Assembly (NCBI GenBank): GCA_015709495.1
Contig: CP054189.1
Coordinates: forward strand, 2,542,001-2,606,000
Source of the DNA: Chthonomonadaceae bacterium
GTDB lineage: Bacteria; Armatimonadota; Fimbriimonadia; Fimbriimonadales; Fimbriimonadaceae
DNA: 64,000 nucleotides
Reading direction: 5' to 3'
Shown here: piece after piece, positions 34,805 to 42,807 of the stretch
Numbering within the stretch: position 1 is the stretch's first letter
Layout: every line of letters begins with the position of its first letter
Made by a program: the position numbers and the translations under genes
The notes under the pieces: model-generated
The model's database searches: none
Seen by the model: only the letters and a program-made list of their open reading frames with translations
Told to the model about the DNA's origin: nothing

Positions 34805-36658
34805 TTACGCCTCGGCGGTTTCGCCTCCGCCCGACCACTGGCCGATCCTGATGATGACGAACTCCGCGGGTTTGACCGGATTGACGCCGATCTCGACATA
34901 GAGTCTGCCGAGGTCGATCATCTCCTGAGGGTTCGTTTCCGAGTCGCACTTGACGTAGTACGCTTCCTCAGGAACCGTCCCGAAGAGCTTGCCTTCCTTC
35001 CACTCGGTCCAGAGGAACGCCGAGATGTTTCGGCGAACGCGAGCCCACAGATCGTGGTCGTTCGGTTCGAACACCACCCACTGCATCCCGCGCTCGAGCG
35101 ACTTCTCAAGGTAGTTGAAGAGCCGCCGAACATTGACGTACTTCCAGGAAGGGTTGCCAACGGTTGCGAGCGTCCTCGCGCCCCAGACTCGGATTCCGGT
35201 TCCGGGGAACGATCGGATGCAGTTGATTCCGTTGGGATTGAGGATCTCCTGCTCGCGCTTGGTGACGTCCCATTCGAGGGCGGTCGTGCCTCGCAGAGCC
35301 TCGTTCGCGGGCGCCTTGTGAACGCCACGCTCGACCCCGACCCTTGCCCACACGCCAGCGATGTGCCCGCTGGGCGGACAGAAGATCGTGCTCTTCGACT
35401 GCGGCCGTACCTGGTCCATCACCTTGATCCACGGGTAGTAGATCGCGGCTTGGCCGTGGTCGCAACTGAAAGGCGCGTTCATCGTCGTGTCCCTCATCTC
35501 CTGCGGGGTGAGCCCAGGAAGCGGGTCAACGATCGCCATTCGATCGGCCATGCGCTCGCACCAGCCGATCAGCATCGCCTGCAGGTTGATGATCTGCTCC
35601 TTGCGCTTGTCGTCGAGGTTCAGCACTTCGATGCCCGCATCCGAACCATCGACGGACTCCCGTCGCCAGACGCCCGCCATCATGTCGGGCACGCAGACCA
35701 TGTTGACGTCTTCGAGCTGCTCCAGACCGCTGAAGCCGCTTCGATCGGCCTCGTTGCCCACGAAGTCCTCAGGGACGACCTTGGCAAGCTCGGCGTGGAT
35801 CGGAAGCGAGGCGAGCGCCGTCGCCGAAGCGGTTGCGCCGCCGGACATTTGGAACTCTCCCGCAACCGGACGAGTCGCGGTGACGGTCGTGGCGTCGAGT
35901 TCGATCAGCCTCGATTTCTCGTTGACGCTTTGGGCCGCCGAAGCGGGCGTCAACGGGTCCTTCTGCGAGCCGTGGGATTCCGACTTGCTGCCCTGCGTGA
36001 CCTTCAGGGTGAACCCGTCTGCCTCCCCGACGTGCGTGACCTCGATCTTGATGTCGTTGCCGCGCTCACCGGGCTCGATGGCCTTGAAGCCGTACCCGCC
36101 GATTTCGGTCGTCGCGGGGCTCCCGCCCGCGATCGCCTTGCGCGAAGGCTCGTAGTTGTAGATGTCGAGGTCCGATCTGCGCGCCACGCGGACGATGTAG
36201 GCTCGGCCGCCACCGTTGTCGTAGTAACCTCGAACGGCATACGCCAGGTAGCTCCCATCGATGTAGGGGGAACTCGACAGCGGAATCGAGTACTTCCGAA
36301 CGAAGTCGGCCCACCCCTTCACCACGTCGTCTCGGCCCGTGCGCTTCGCTTCCTTGGCCAATTCGTCGACGGTCCGTTGGGCGAACTCGATGAGACCCTT
36401 TCTCGCAACGCGCTTCGCTTGCAGAAGCTCCTTCGCGCTGCGACCCGTCTCATCGGCGAGAGCCTTCAAGATCGCTTCGTCGTCTTCCCCGAAAACCCGG
36501 CAGAAGTCGGTCCAACTGGTAATGAAAATCGGCTTGTTAAACTCGCCGCTCTTTGCGTATCCAACGAACGCGGCGGTGTTGGTTCCCACCCCTTCGATGG
36601 GCTTACTGCCGCCGTCGATTTCTTCGACGAATACGCCTGGTGCTAGATACTCAGGCAT
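34805..36658 (-). CDS. Contractile tail sheath protein (Afp2/3/4-like)
   Basis: Encodes 617 aa, ATG 36656-36658 with AGGAGGG 8-9 nt upstream. The N-terminus (YLAPGVFVEEIDGGSKPIEG, then VGTNTAAFVGYAKSGEFNKP) and the C-terminus (EIGVNPVKPAEFVIIRIGQW) are diagnostic of phage tail sheath subunits; the WARVRRNISAFLW region is also typical. There is one sheath gene, whereas Afp has three. It forms the outer contractile cylinder. Confidence 0.96.
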   Translation of the reverse strand: MPEYLAPGVFVEEIDGGSKPIEGVGTNTAAFVGYAKSGEFNKPIFITSWTDFCRVFGEDDEAILKALADETGRSAKELLQAKRVARKGLIEFAQRTVDELAKEAKRTGRDDVVKGWADFVRKYSIPLSSSPYIDGSYLAYAVRGYYDNGGGRAYIVRVARRSDLDIYNYEPSRKAIAGGSPATTEIGGYGFKAIEPGERGNDIKIEVTHVGEADGFTLKVTQGSKSESHGSQKDPLTPASAAQSVNEKSRLIELDATTVTATRPVAGEFQMSGGATASATALASLPIHAELAKVVPEDFVGNEADRSGFSGLEQLEDVNMVCVPDMMAGVWRRESVDGSDAGIEVLNLDDKRKEQIINLQAMLIGWCERMADRMAIVDPLPGLTPQEMRDTTMNAPFSCDHGQAAIYYPWIKVMDQVRPQSKSTIFCPPSGHIAGVWARVGVERGVHKAPANEALRGTTALEWDVTKREQEILNPNGINCIRSFPGTGIRVWGARTLATVGNPSWKYVNVRRLFNYLEKSLERGMQWVVFEPNDHDLWARVRRNISAFLWTEWKEGKLFGTVPEEAYYVKCDSETNPQEMIDLGRLYVEIGVNPVKPAEFVIIRIGQWSGGGETAEA

Positions 36659-36729
36659 GTCTCATCCCTCCTCTTTGGGTTGCCTCGAGTCGGGTAGGTT
36701 CGCCTGGCTCGAGGAAGATTCCTACTGCA

Positions 36730-36758
36730 TTCTACAGCGTATTTACCAGCAAGTAAAG
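36730..36758 (-). promoter_or_regulatory. Sigma70-type promoter of the sheath operon
   Basis: TTTACT (36753-36758), 17-bp spacer, TAGAAT (36730-36735) on the minus strand, about 70 bp before the sheath start. The boxes match four and five of six consensus positions. It would drive sheath, tube, assembly protein and the DUF6760-like gene. Confidence 0.68.
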
Positions 36759-36803
36759 GAGGAATCGCCGACATTTTATCAATTCGTCGAAAACTCCCAG
36801 CTC

Positions 36804-38015
36804 TTACTTCTTGCCGGCCGCTGCGGGCAGCGTCGCCGCCCCGTCCTTGACGGCCACCTCGACCGGGTCTTGGCCGGGAGCCTGCGCGAGCACCTTGTGA
36901 GGCCCGGGCGCTAAGTTGGTGAACCTGTAAAAGCCCTCCCCATCCGTCATCGACGACTTGTCGCCCACGCTGACCGGGATATACGCTGCAGGCTGGCCGT
37001 CGGAGTACCGGAGGCGGCCCGTGATGGTGACCGAGGTTTTCCGCAGAGTTTCGTGAATCCCCGGTCCGCCTTGCGCCGCGCGCGCCAATTCCTTCTGCTC
37101 GTCCTGCCGCTCCTTATCCGACATCTCGTCGAGCGAGACCCCGATCGGGTCGAGCAGGTCCGGCCTTCCCGGAGGCGGAGCGTTGACGGCGACCTCTTTC
37201 ACCTTCAAGCCGCGCTTCCAAAAACTGAGCGTGTGTTTGCCCGGTGGCAGGTTGAGTAGGCAGAAGAACCCGCGCTCATCGGTCGTCGTCCTCTCTTCCC
37301 TGCCCGCAACCGACACAACGACCTCCGGTTCGGGAAGATCGTCTTCGCCCCTCGTAACGATGCCCGCCGCGCTTACGCGAGTAGTCTTGAGGTCGAGGGG
37401 GCGATCCGGACCCTGCGGCGGGGTTCCGACTCCGATCCCGACGATCGCTTCCCGCACCATCTTCACGAGCTTGGTTTCGAACGGGTTGAACATAGCCGTC
37501 ACCACGAGCCCCAGCATCGGGCGAACCTGCCCACCCAGAGCCGACCACAGGCTTGAGGGGTCTGACTGGCTCGGGTGGTCGGACTGGGCGACGCTCACGA
37601 TGACGGCGGAACTGCCGAACGGCTTCAGACCCTCGGTGAGATACCTTTCCGGAACCCACCTGTTGCGAATGAAGACCGAAATCACCTCGGCGAGAAGCTC
37701 ATGCTCGACGGAGGAATCGCCTCCCGCATGGACGGTGACCAAATAGGATAGATCGAGCCGAATGGGCGCGGGGACTTTGCCGATCGCGCCGCCGAATTCG
37801 TTGCGAACGACCTTGATGGACTCGTCCCTCAGGCTCAAATTCTCCCTGACGTCGTGCAGATACAGGTTCACCTGGGGCGACTTCGCCGAATCGCCCTTGA
37901 CCTCGCCTGGCAGCCCGAATCCCACCTGCGCGGCGTCCTTGAGCAGCTTTGCGCCCGCCGCTTTCATCTCGCCGAGCAGGAGTTCCCTGAGGGTGACATC
38001 GACTTCGTGGATCAT
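36804..38015 (-). CDS. DUF4255 tail-terminator-like protein with two carboxypeptidase-regulatory-like domains
   Basis: Encodes 403 aa. Residues about 5-195 form a DUF4255 domain (QVNLYLHDVRENLSLRDE, PIRLDLSYLVTVHAGG, LLAEVISVFIRN), the family of the Afp16-like cap that ends the tube and sheath. Two transthyretin-like/CarboxypepD_reg domains follow at about 233-280 (TTDERGFFCLLNLPPGKHT) and 328-395 (MTDGEGFYRFTNLAPGPH). These beta domains may decorate the cap. It is the first gene of the eCIS locus, 145 bp before sheath. Confidence 0.9.
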   Translation of the reverse strand: MIHEVDVTLRELLLGEMKAAGAKLLKDAAQVGFGLPGEVKGDSAKSPQVNLYLHDVRENLSLRDESIKVVRNEFGGAIGKVPAPIRLDLSYLVTVHAGGDSSVEHELLAEVISVFIRNRWVPERYLTEGLKPFGSSAVIVSVAQSDHPSQSDPSSLWSALGGQVRPMLGLVVTAMFNPFETKLVKMVREAIVGIGVGTPPQGPDRPLDLKTTRVSAAGIVTRGEDDLPEPEVVVSVAGREERTTTDERGFFCLLNLPPGKHTLSFWKRGLKVKEVAVNAPPPGRPDLLDPIGVSLDEMSDKERQDEQKELARAAQGGPGIHETLRKTSVTITGRLRYSDGQPAAYIPVSVGDKSSMTDGEGFYRFTNLAPGPHKVLAQAPGQDPVEVAVKDGAATLPAAAGKK

Positions 38016-38119
38016 CGCGTTTTGCCCCGCACAGTCTCTAGCATACGACTTTCGCGCGGTCTAGGGGAAGCGCTTGGGCGAACTTCGCCGGGGATTGATA
38101 AGAATTCTCCCGAGACTCA

Positions 38120-39997
38120 CTATCGAACGATCACTCGAAACGTCACTTCGGCCCTTGGCGAAGTGTTACCTCGGACGACGAATGCGCCCCCGACGGCACC
38201 GGCCACATCGCCACTGACCTTGCCATTCAATGTATCCACCTTGAAGCTCAAGGACCGCCCTGCTTTCGGGTTGATGTCCGCTTGATCGTCGGTCGTCGGG
38301 TTCGGCCACGGTTCCACGCCGTCCTGGTCGAAGATGCTCAGTTCGAACGAATGAACGCCGTTGGGAATTTGCCACCTGAGGAACCACATCGGGCGTGCGT
38401 CGTTGTTGTCGAGGACATACATGGTCCCTGCGTCGTGGACGGGCCCGACAACCCGCGAGTAGAAGTCGGCCCTTCCGAATGGTCCATCGAAGTTATTGAT
38501 TGCCAAGACTCGCTCGATATTGATGATGACCGTTCTGTAGCCCTCGCATTTCGTGTCCTTGAGAGGGAAAGCGCCCCCATACAACGAGATCGTCGCCCGC
38601 GGGCGATCGGGCCGGACTCCTCGCAACACGGCTGCGGTGGCGGGGGTGTTATGAAGCCCTACGATGTCCCCGGACATACGTGAAGTTCCTATATCTATGT
38701 TGAAAGCCGCGTTGTACTTCCCCACCGTCGGATGAATATCGACCAGATCGTCCGCTGAAAACGGCCCCAAGTCCTCATCGTAGAGCCAATACTCGATCTT
38801 CGCCGTTTGGTACGCGTTCTTGTAGAACTCCACCGAGTTCCAGGCTGGTTCGACGTACTTGGAATTAACCTGGGTTGCCTCTATGAACTCAAACCCATTA
38901 AACGAGACGCTTCCTCGATAGTCGGGATTAGTGAACGGATCCGCTGGCGGATCTCCCCTTCCACCCGGTTGTTCGGCCACAAACTTGGTGCGGACGAATA
39001 CCCCCCTCGCACCCACGGCAAGCGCTGGAGGCGGTATCGGCGCGGCAGTAGGTGGCAGGTCGCCCCGAAGCCCGTCCGTTAGTTTGCGGTGCGTGTTGCG
39101 AGCAGTGAACGCAGCCTGGAAAAACGAGGTCGAAGGTCCCCACCTTCCGAACAACTCGGCGAAGAGCGCGGCATCGCCGCTGCCGTACCCCTTCCACTTC
39201 CCATGAGCGAAGTCATGTCGATGAGGACCCACAGGTAGTAGGACCCAGGCCGATATTCCGTAGGTAGCCTCCAAGTCGGCGTTCAACTCGTTGCGAAGGT
39301 TTACGTTAGTAATCGTGTAGCCTAACATTGCCCGCCAGCGAGGCTCGTTGTTGAACCAAGACCTCATCGCCTTGATCCACTGTCTTGACGCCTTATATGC
39401 GGCGACGTATCCGTTAATCCAGTAGGGATTGAAATAGGAGTCCTTGTTCAGGCCATCGAAATACGCGCCGTGAAGCTCAATCGCGCCCGTCGGAACCGGG
39501 TCACTTGGATAACCCCCCGTGTACACCGCCTTCTTCATCCGATCGGGATCATCGAACCATGTGATCGTATGGAGTCCCCCGTCAGGACACTGCGGATAGT
39601 AGTCGATCCAATTGGAGTGCGTGTAGAAGTCCTGGACCGCATGAAGCGACATTCCCATGATCGCTAGGAGCGAGAGAAAGTCGCCTGCCTTGCCATACGC
39701 CTTACAAGCGGCCGCGGTGTTCTGCACCAACCGGCCCCAGTAGTTGGCTACTTCTTGCGTCGAGAACAGGTTGTCGAAGTGAAGCTTTCCAAGATGCGGT
39801 TTCAGCCCCGCCGTGGGGGAGTTCGAGAAGTAATCCGTTAGCCAGTTGTATACGATCACGCTATCCCGAGCGTCCACGGAAAAGCCCTCATCCCACATCG
39901 CCGAGCGTGTCAGGTTGGCGTGGTGGCCCGTGTCATAAGCGTTCGAGCAAGCAGCGATCGCTCCGAGAACCAGCGCAAAGCCAAGCCGAAACTTCAT
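38120..39997 (-). CDS. Secreted HET-C/zinc-phospholipase-like protein
   Basis: Start set at ATG 39995-39997 (GAGGAGGAAGG upstream; ATGA overlap with the PEP-CTERM gene). 625 aa with a signal peptide (MKFRLGFALVLGAIAACSNA). HH at 25-26 begins a helical domain with GMSLHAVQDFYTHSNWIDYY (His119, Asp123, His127), the signature shared by HET-C proteins and zinc-dependent phospholipase C-like folds. The C-terminal half is beta-rich, with a C2-like segment. Fungal HET-C takes part in heterokaryon incompatibility cell death; bacterial members are poorly known. Its closeness to the eCIS/caspase module is notable but it has its own promoter region. Confidence 0.75.
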   Translation of the reverse strand: MKFRLGFALVLGAIAACSNAYDTGHHANLTRSAMWDEGFSVDARDSVIVYNWLTDYFSNSPTAGLKPHLGKLHFDNLFSTQEVANYWGRLVQNTAAACKAYGKAGDFLSLLAIMGMSLHAVQDFYTHSNWIDYYPQCPDGGLHTITWFDDPDRMKKAVYTGGYPSDPVPTGAIELHGAYFDGLNKDSYFNPYWINGYVAAYKASRQWIKAMRSWFNNEPRWRAMLGYTITNVNLRNELNADLEATYGISAWVLLPVGPHRHDFAHGKWKGYGSGDAALFAELFGRWGPSTSFFQAAFTARNTHRKLTDGLRGDLPPTAAPIPPPALAVGARGVFVRTKFVAEQPGGRGDPPADPFTNPDYRGSVSFNGFEFIEATQVNSKYVEPAWNSVEFYKNAYQTAKIEYWLYDEDLGPFSADDLVDIHPTVGKYNAAFNIDIGTSRMSGDIVGLHNTPATAAVLRGVRPDRPRATISLYGGAFPLKDTKCEGYRTVIINIERVLAINNFDGPFGRADFYSRVVGPVHDAGTMYVLDNNDARPMWFLRWQIPNGVHSFELSIFDQDGVEPWPNPTTDDQADINPKAGRSLSFKVDTLNGKVSGDVAGAVGGAFVVRGNTSPRAEVTFRVIVR

Positions 39998-40653
39998 CTT
40001 GCCTTCCTCCTCACGAGCCAACCCACTCCAAGCATCAAGCCTGTGAGGGCCGTTGGCTCGGGAACGATCGCGCCTTCGATTCGAAAACTCAGGTCGCTCG
40101 CATCGCCAAAGACCGTCGATCCAGGGATCGGATCGGTTCCGAAGCCATATCCGCCGCCCGGATTATGAAAACGATGCTCCAAGCCGTTCTGAGTCGCCGC
40201 GGTCCGAAGCCAAAACCACTGGCCGCCCGGAACCAGGGGGCGATCCACGCTTGCCGTCAGCCAATATGTCCCCGGAGCCAACTCGATGTCCAGGCCTCCA
40301 AAAAGCAGGTCAGGACCCTCGTACGAACTGGCGGAATCGAACTGGGCAAAGACCGTTCCGGGAAAGACGGCGTTCGCCGCTGACTGGATTCTGAAGCGGA
40401 CCGTTACGTTGTGCGTGGGGTCTCCAGGCGGAGAAATCCCTTCCCTGCCTCGAATTCGGATTTGCGCGATGCGCCATCCAAGCGAGCCGACCTCGAAGTC
40501 GTCGAACTCATACGTCGAAAGCGTCGGCGCGTCCGACATCGTTTGGGAAAGCGCCGCTTCGCTTGCGCCGTCATAGGGCTGATCCCACAGGACGGCCGCC
40601 CCGGCTATCGAACAAGCCGAAATCGCGCCTAATGCAAGTAACAACCGAATCAA
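39994..40653 (-). CDS. PEP-CTERM sorted secreted protein
   Basis: Probable TTG start at 40651-40653 with GGGAGGG about 7 nt upstream (another TTG lies 6 codons earlier). 219 aa with a signal peptide (IRLLLALGAISACSIAGA), a beta-sandwich-like body, and the C-terminal VPEP motif followed by a hydrophobic helix and RRKAR, which is the PEP-CTERM/exosortase sorting tag. Its stop overlaps the start of the HET-C-like gene, so the two are probably co-translated. Confidence 0.85.
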   Translation of the reverse strand: MIRLLLALGAISACSIAGAAVLWDQPYDGASEAALSQTMSDAPTLSTYEFDDFEVGSLGWRIAQIRIRGREGISPPGDPTHNVTVRFRIQSAANAVFPGTVFAQFDSASSYEGPDLLFGGLDIELAPGTYWLTASVDRPLVPGGQWFWLRTAATQNGLEHRFHNPGGGYGFGTDPIPGSTVFGDASDLSFRIEGAIVPEPTALTGLMLGVGWLVRRKAR

Positions 40654-40890
40654 CTGAGTCCCTCCCCCCAAGAACTACCGCCATGTGCCGGACCTACGAT
40701 GCCCAGCGGTGCCCTGGCTCTGAGATGTCCCAATCGCACCCAAGAAGTGCAATGAAATGTGAATGTTATTGCTACATCATAACACGTATTTCTTGAAAAC
40801 GAAGCTGAGAGGACGACAGCGCCCGAAACACACGCTCCGTGCGCTGTCCGTGCTCGCAGGTTCCGTACGAACCCCGTCGCCTAACCCGCC

Positions 40891-41421
40891 CTAACCGCTC
40901 TTTTTCGTAGCCGAGCCTTCACCGACCTTCGTCCACTTGTCGCCTTCCTTGAACTCAAGAAGGAACGACACTTCGGTGGCGCTCTTCCTCGTCAGCGTGA
41001 ACCGGCTCACCGTCGCCTCCGCCATGCCCGGCACCGACCAGGGCTCGCTCACCGAAACGAACTTGTCGCCTAAGAACTCCCCCGTCTCCATCCGGGGCAT
41101 GGGCGCCAAGTTGGTGAACGACCACGACTTATACTTCTTCGAGCCCGCGTCCCAACTGATGAACATGGTCTCGGTCATCTTCATCGCGCCCATATCGCCC
41201 ACGTTCGTGATCCGGAGAAACTGGCCGTCCCAGCGAATGTCCATGGTGTCTTTCGACTCCATCTCCATGCCTTCCATGTTGTACTTGGTCGAGCCTTCCC
41301 AGCTACCGACCATCCACTCCAGCTTCTTGAGCTCGGCTGGCGGCTCCATTTCCTGAGCCAACACGCCGGCGCAAACACTGAACGCCATTACAAAAGAAAC
41401 CACGAATCTCCAATGCCTCAT
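40891..41421 (-). CDS. Secreted DUF1579 family protein
   Basis: Start at ATG 41419-41421 (AGGAG upstream); 176 aa. Signal peptide (RFVVSFVMAFSVCAGVLA) followed by the DUF1579 pattern (LKKLEWMVGSWEGSTKY, WDGQFLRITN, KYKSWSFTN). The fold is lipocalin-like; function in the family is not known. It is monocistronic, with a near-consensus promoter. Confidence 0.85.
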   Translation of the reverse strand: MRHWRFVVSFVMAFSVCAGVLAQEMEPPAELKKLEWMVGSWEGSTKYNMEGMEMESKDTMDIRWDGQFLRITNVGDMGAMKMTETMFISWDAGSKKYKSWSFTNLAPMPRMETGEFLGDKFVSVSEPWSVPGMAEATVSRFTLTRKSATEVSFLLEFKEGDKWTKVGEGSATKKSG

Positions 41422-41478
41422 CGCAACACTCCTCGCTCCAAAGAGTAGACAAAAAGTGATCCCTTTGGAGACGATGGC

Positions 41479-41507
41479 ATCATACCGAGCCCGCAAACAT
41501 TTGTCAA
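41479..41507 (-). promoter_or_regulatory. Near-consensus sigma70 promoter of the DUF1579 gene
   Basis: On the minus strand TTGACA (41502-41507) is perfect, the spacer is 17 bp and the -10 is TATGAT (41479-41484). The leader would be about 50 nt. It is the strongest promoter seen in the window. Confidence 0.85.
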
Positions 41508-41670
41508 GAGGCGCGGCGACGATTTTTACGAGGAGTCAGGAGCGATCTCACGAATCGGCTCCCGAGGCACGACGGGCCAAAGGGTCCGAGCGATGGAAAG
41601 AGCCCTCGAATCTAGCTCACGTTTGCCGCCCAGGCTGCAGGGGCGCGACGCGCGACTCCTGAGACGCGCG

Positions 41671-42465
41671 CTAGTCGCAAGCCCAATACCAAGTCCCTTC
41701 CGACGGATGGGGGTCGCCCGAACGCTCTCCGCTGGGCGAAACCCTCGACTGGTCGAACCGCGCCGTCCCGGAGATATGAGCCGCATGCCCATCGGCAAAC
41801 ACCATGTTCCCCCCAGTCGAATGCCACCTCCGATAGTAATTGTAAGGCGGGTCGCAGTCATAGCCGTACCTGTCGCAAGCGTCCGGCGTGTTGCCCCGAT
41901 CGAACACCGCGAACATCTCATCTCGCAAGACCCGCGATTCGGCCGGAAACTCGATGGCGCTCTCGTTCACGATCGCCGTATAGTCCCGAAGCACGTTGTT
42001 GCTGCTGGACTCGCCCGCAACCACCGAGAGCATGCACTTGGTGAACCTGTAGCTGCTTCCATAAGCGTCCCAATAGCTCGTGCTGCCGGGTACGTCCTGC
42101 GACGTATAGGGTCCCCCGGCATCGAGCGGGCAACGGAAGATCGCGTTGAGCGAAACCGCCAGCCCCCGTCCCCCGCCTCGGGTGTAAGGGTCCAGAATCA
42201 CCTCCACCCCCTTGTGCCCGGGCTGCCCAGCGGGCGGCACGCTGTTGTAAGCGTAGTGAATCGGCATCGTCGAGTCGTAGTCGGCAACGTATTGCATGAT
42301 CGCCATCCCCATCTGCCGCGAGTTGCTCAGGCAAGCGGTGCGTTTGGCGGCTTCCTTGGCCGATGCGAAAACCGGAAACAGAATCGCCGCAAGGATCGCG
42401 ATGATGGCGATGACGACGAGGAGCTCGATGAGCGTGAATCCCGAGCGTTGTCTTGTGCTTTTCAT
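41671..42465 (-). CDS. Type II secretion/type IV pilus-like pseudopilin, DUF1559-type
   Basis: Start at ATG 42463-42465 (GGAGG 9 nt upstream); 264 aa. The prepilin motif [19 protein letters not shown] follows a short basic leader, with Glu at position +5. The body ([20 protein letters not shown]) and the terminal [14 protein letters not shown] motif are typical of DUF1559 proteins of Armatimonadota and Planctomycetota. It should be processed by a prepilin peptidase and exposed at the surface. It lies directly under TPP riboswitch control, which is unusual for a pseudopilin. Confidence 0.92.
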   Translation of the reverse strand: MKSTRQRSGFTLIELLVVIAIIAILAAILFPVFASAKEAAKRTACLSNSRQMGMAIMQYVADYDSTMPIHYAYNSVPPAGQPGHKGVEVILDPYTRGGGRGLAVSLNAIFRCPLDAGGPYTSQDVPGSTSYWDAYGSSYRFTKCMLSVVAGESSSNNVLRDYTAIVNESAIEFPAESRVLRDEMFAVFDRGNTPDACDRYGYDCDPPYNYYRRWHSTGGNMVFADGHAAHISGTARFDQSRVSPSGERSGDPHPSEGTWYWACD

Positions 42466-42491
42466 AGGTCGTTCCTCCAAAAAGCCAAGCG

Positions 42492-42519
42492 GGCCGTTCC
42501 GCGAAAAGGCGGAACGACC
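42492..42519 (-). promoter_or_regulatory. Expression-platform hairpin of the TPP riboswitch
   Basis: An 11-bp stem (one G-U) with a 6-nt loop. Its 5' arm in RNA (GGUCGUUCC) is also complementary to GGAACGACC (42467-42475), which overlaps the Shine-Dalgarno GGAGG (42474-42478). So the arm may either form this hairpin (ribosome site free) or pair with the ribosome site (off). A U-run (CUUUUU) also lies just downstream of the hairpin, so a terminator role is possible. Confidence 0.65.
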
Positions 42520-42540
42520 CTTGCTCGCGCGTCGAGCCTC

Positions 42541-42636
42541 CCGCTTTCCTACGCCGGTGCTAACCGGTTCAGGTTCGAAGGGTCTCCCGCGATTGGCGGG
42601 ACTCTCAGCCCTTTCGGGCTCCCCCAGCAGAAACGG
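42541..42636 (-). promoter_or_regulatory. TPP riboswitch (thi-box)
   Basis: The minus strand holds the conserved core in order: a GAAA-capped AGCCC/GGGCU hairpin leading into CUGAGAG, a CCCGC/GCGGG variable stem, ACCCUUCGAACCUGA, ACCGGUUAGCACCGG, and the closing GUAGGAAAG. Outer stem P1 pairs CCGUUUC (42630-42636) with GAAAGCGG (42541-42548). These are the hallmark elements of the thiamine pyrophosphate aptamer. It is preceded by a TATAAT box and followed by the pseudopilin gene; no thi gene is nearby. Confidence 0.93.
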
Positions 42637-42653
42637 CACGTGGCCGTAAAACC

Positions 42654-42659
42654 ATTATA
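42654..42659 (-). promoter_or_regulatory. -10 box upstream of the TPP riboswitch
   Basis: A perfect TATAAT on the minus strand; transcription would begin near 42647, a few bases before aptamer stem P1. The -35 region is weak (TTCAAT-like). It is divergent from the mod promoter at 42770. Confidence 0.65.
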
Positions 42660-42769
42660 CGACAGGTTTCGCAGATTGAAGCCACAAAATGCAGAGTTTG
42701 CCCAAAAGCGTATCGCGCAAAGCGAACGAGCGCGCCCGACAGCGTCTCAAAACTCCCCGCAACAGCGCA

Positions 42770-42799
42770 TTGTCAACCGTGCCCCACCTGGCTTATACT
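42770..42799 (+). promoter_or_regulatory. Promoter of the restriction-modification operon; nearly leaderless start
   Basis: TTGTCA (42770-42775), 18-bp spacer, TATACT (42794-42799). The expected start site (about 42806) lies 2 nt before the ATG of the methyltransferase gene, so its mRNA would be leaderless or almost so. Confidence 0.65.
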
Positions 42800-42807
42800 G
42801 AAGGGCC

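Noticed and set aside
34283-36646. 787-aa plus-strand ORF opposite the sheath gene
   Set aside because: Antisense shadow of a strongly conserved sheath gene; Arg/Asp-rich composition with no family features.
41593-42801. 402-aa plus-strand ORF opposite the pseudopilin and riboswitch
   Set aside because: Runs antisense through a clear pseudopilin and a TPP aptamer; no coding features.
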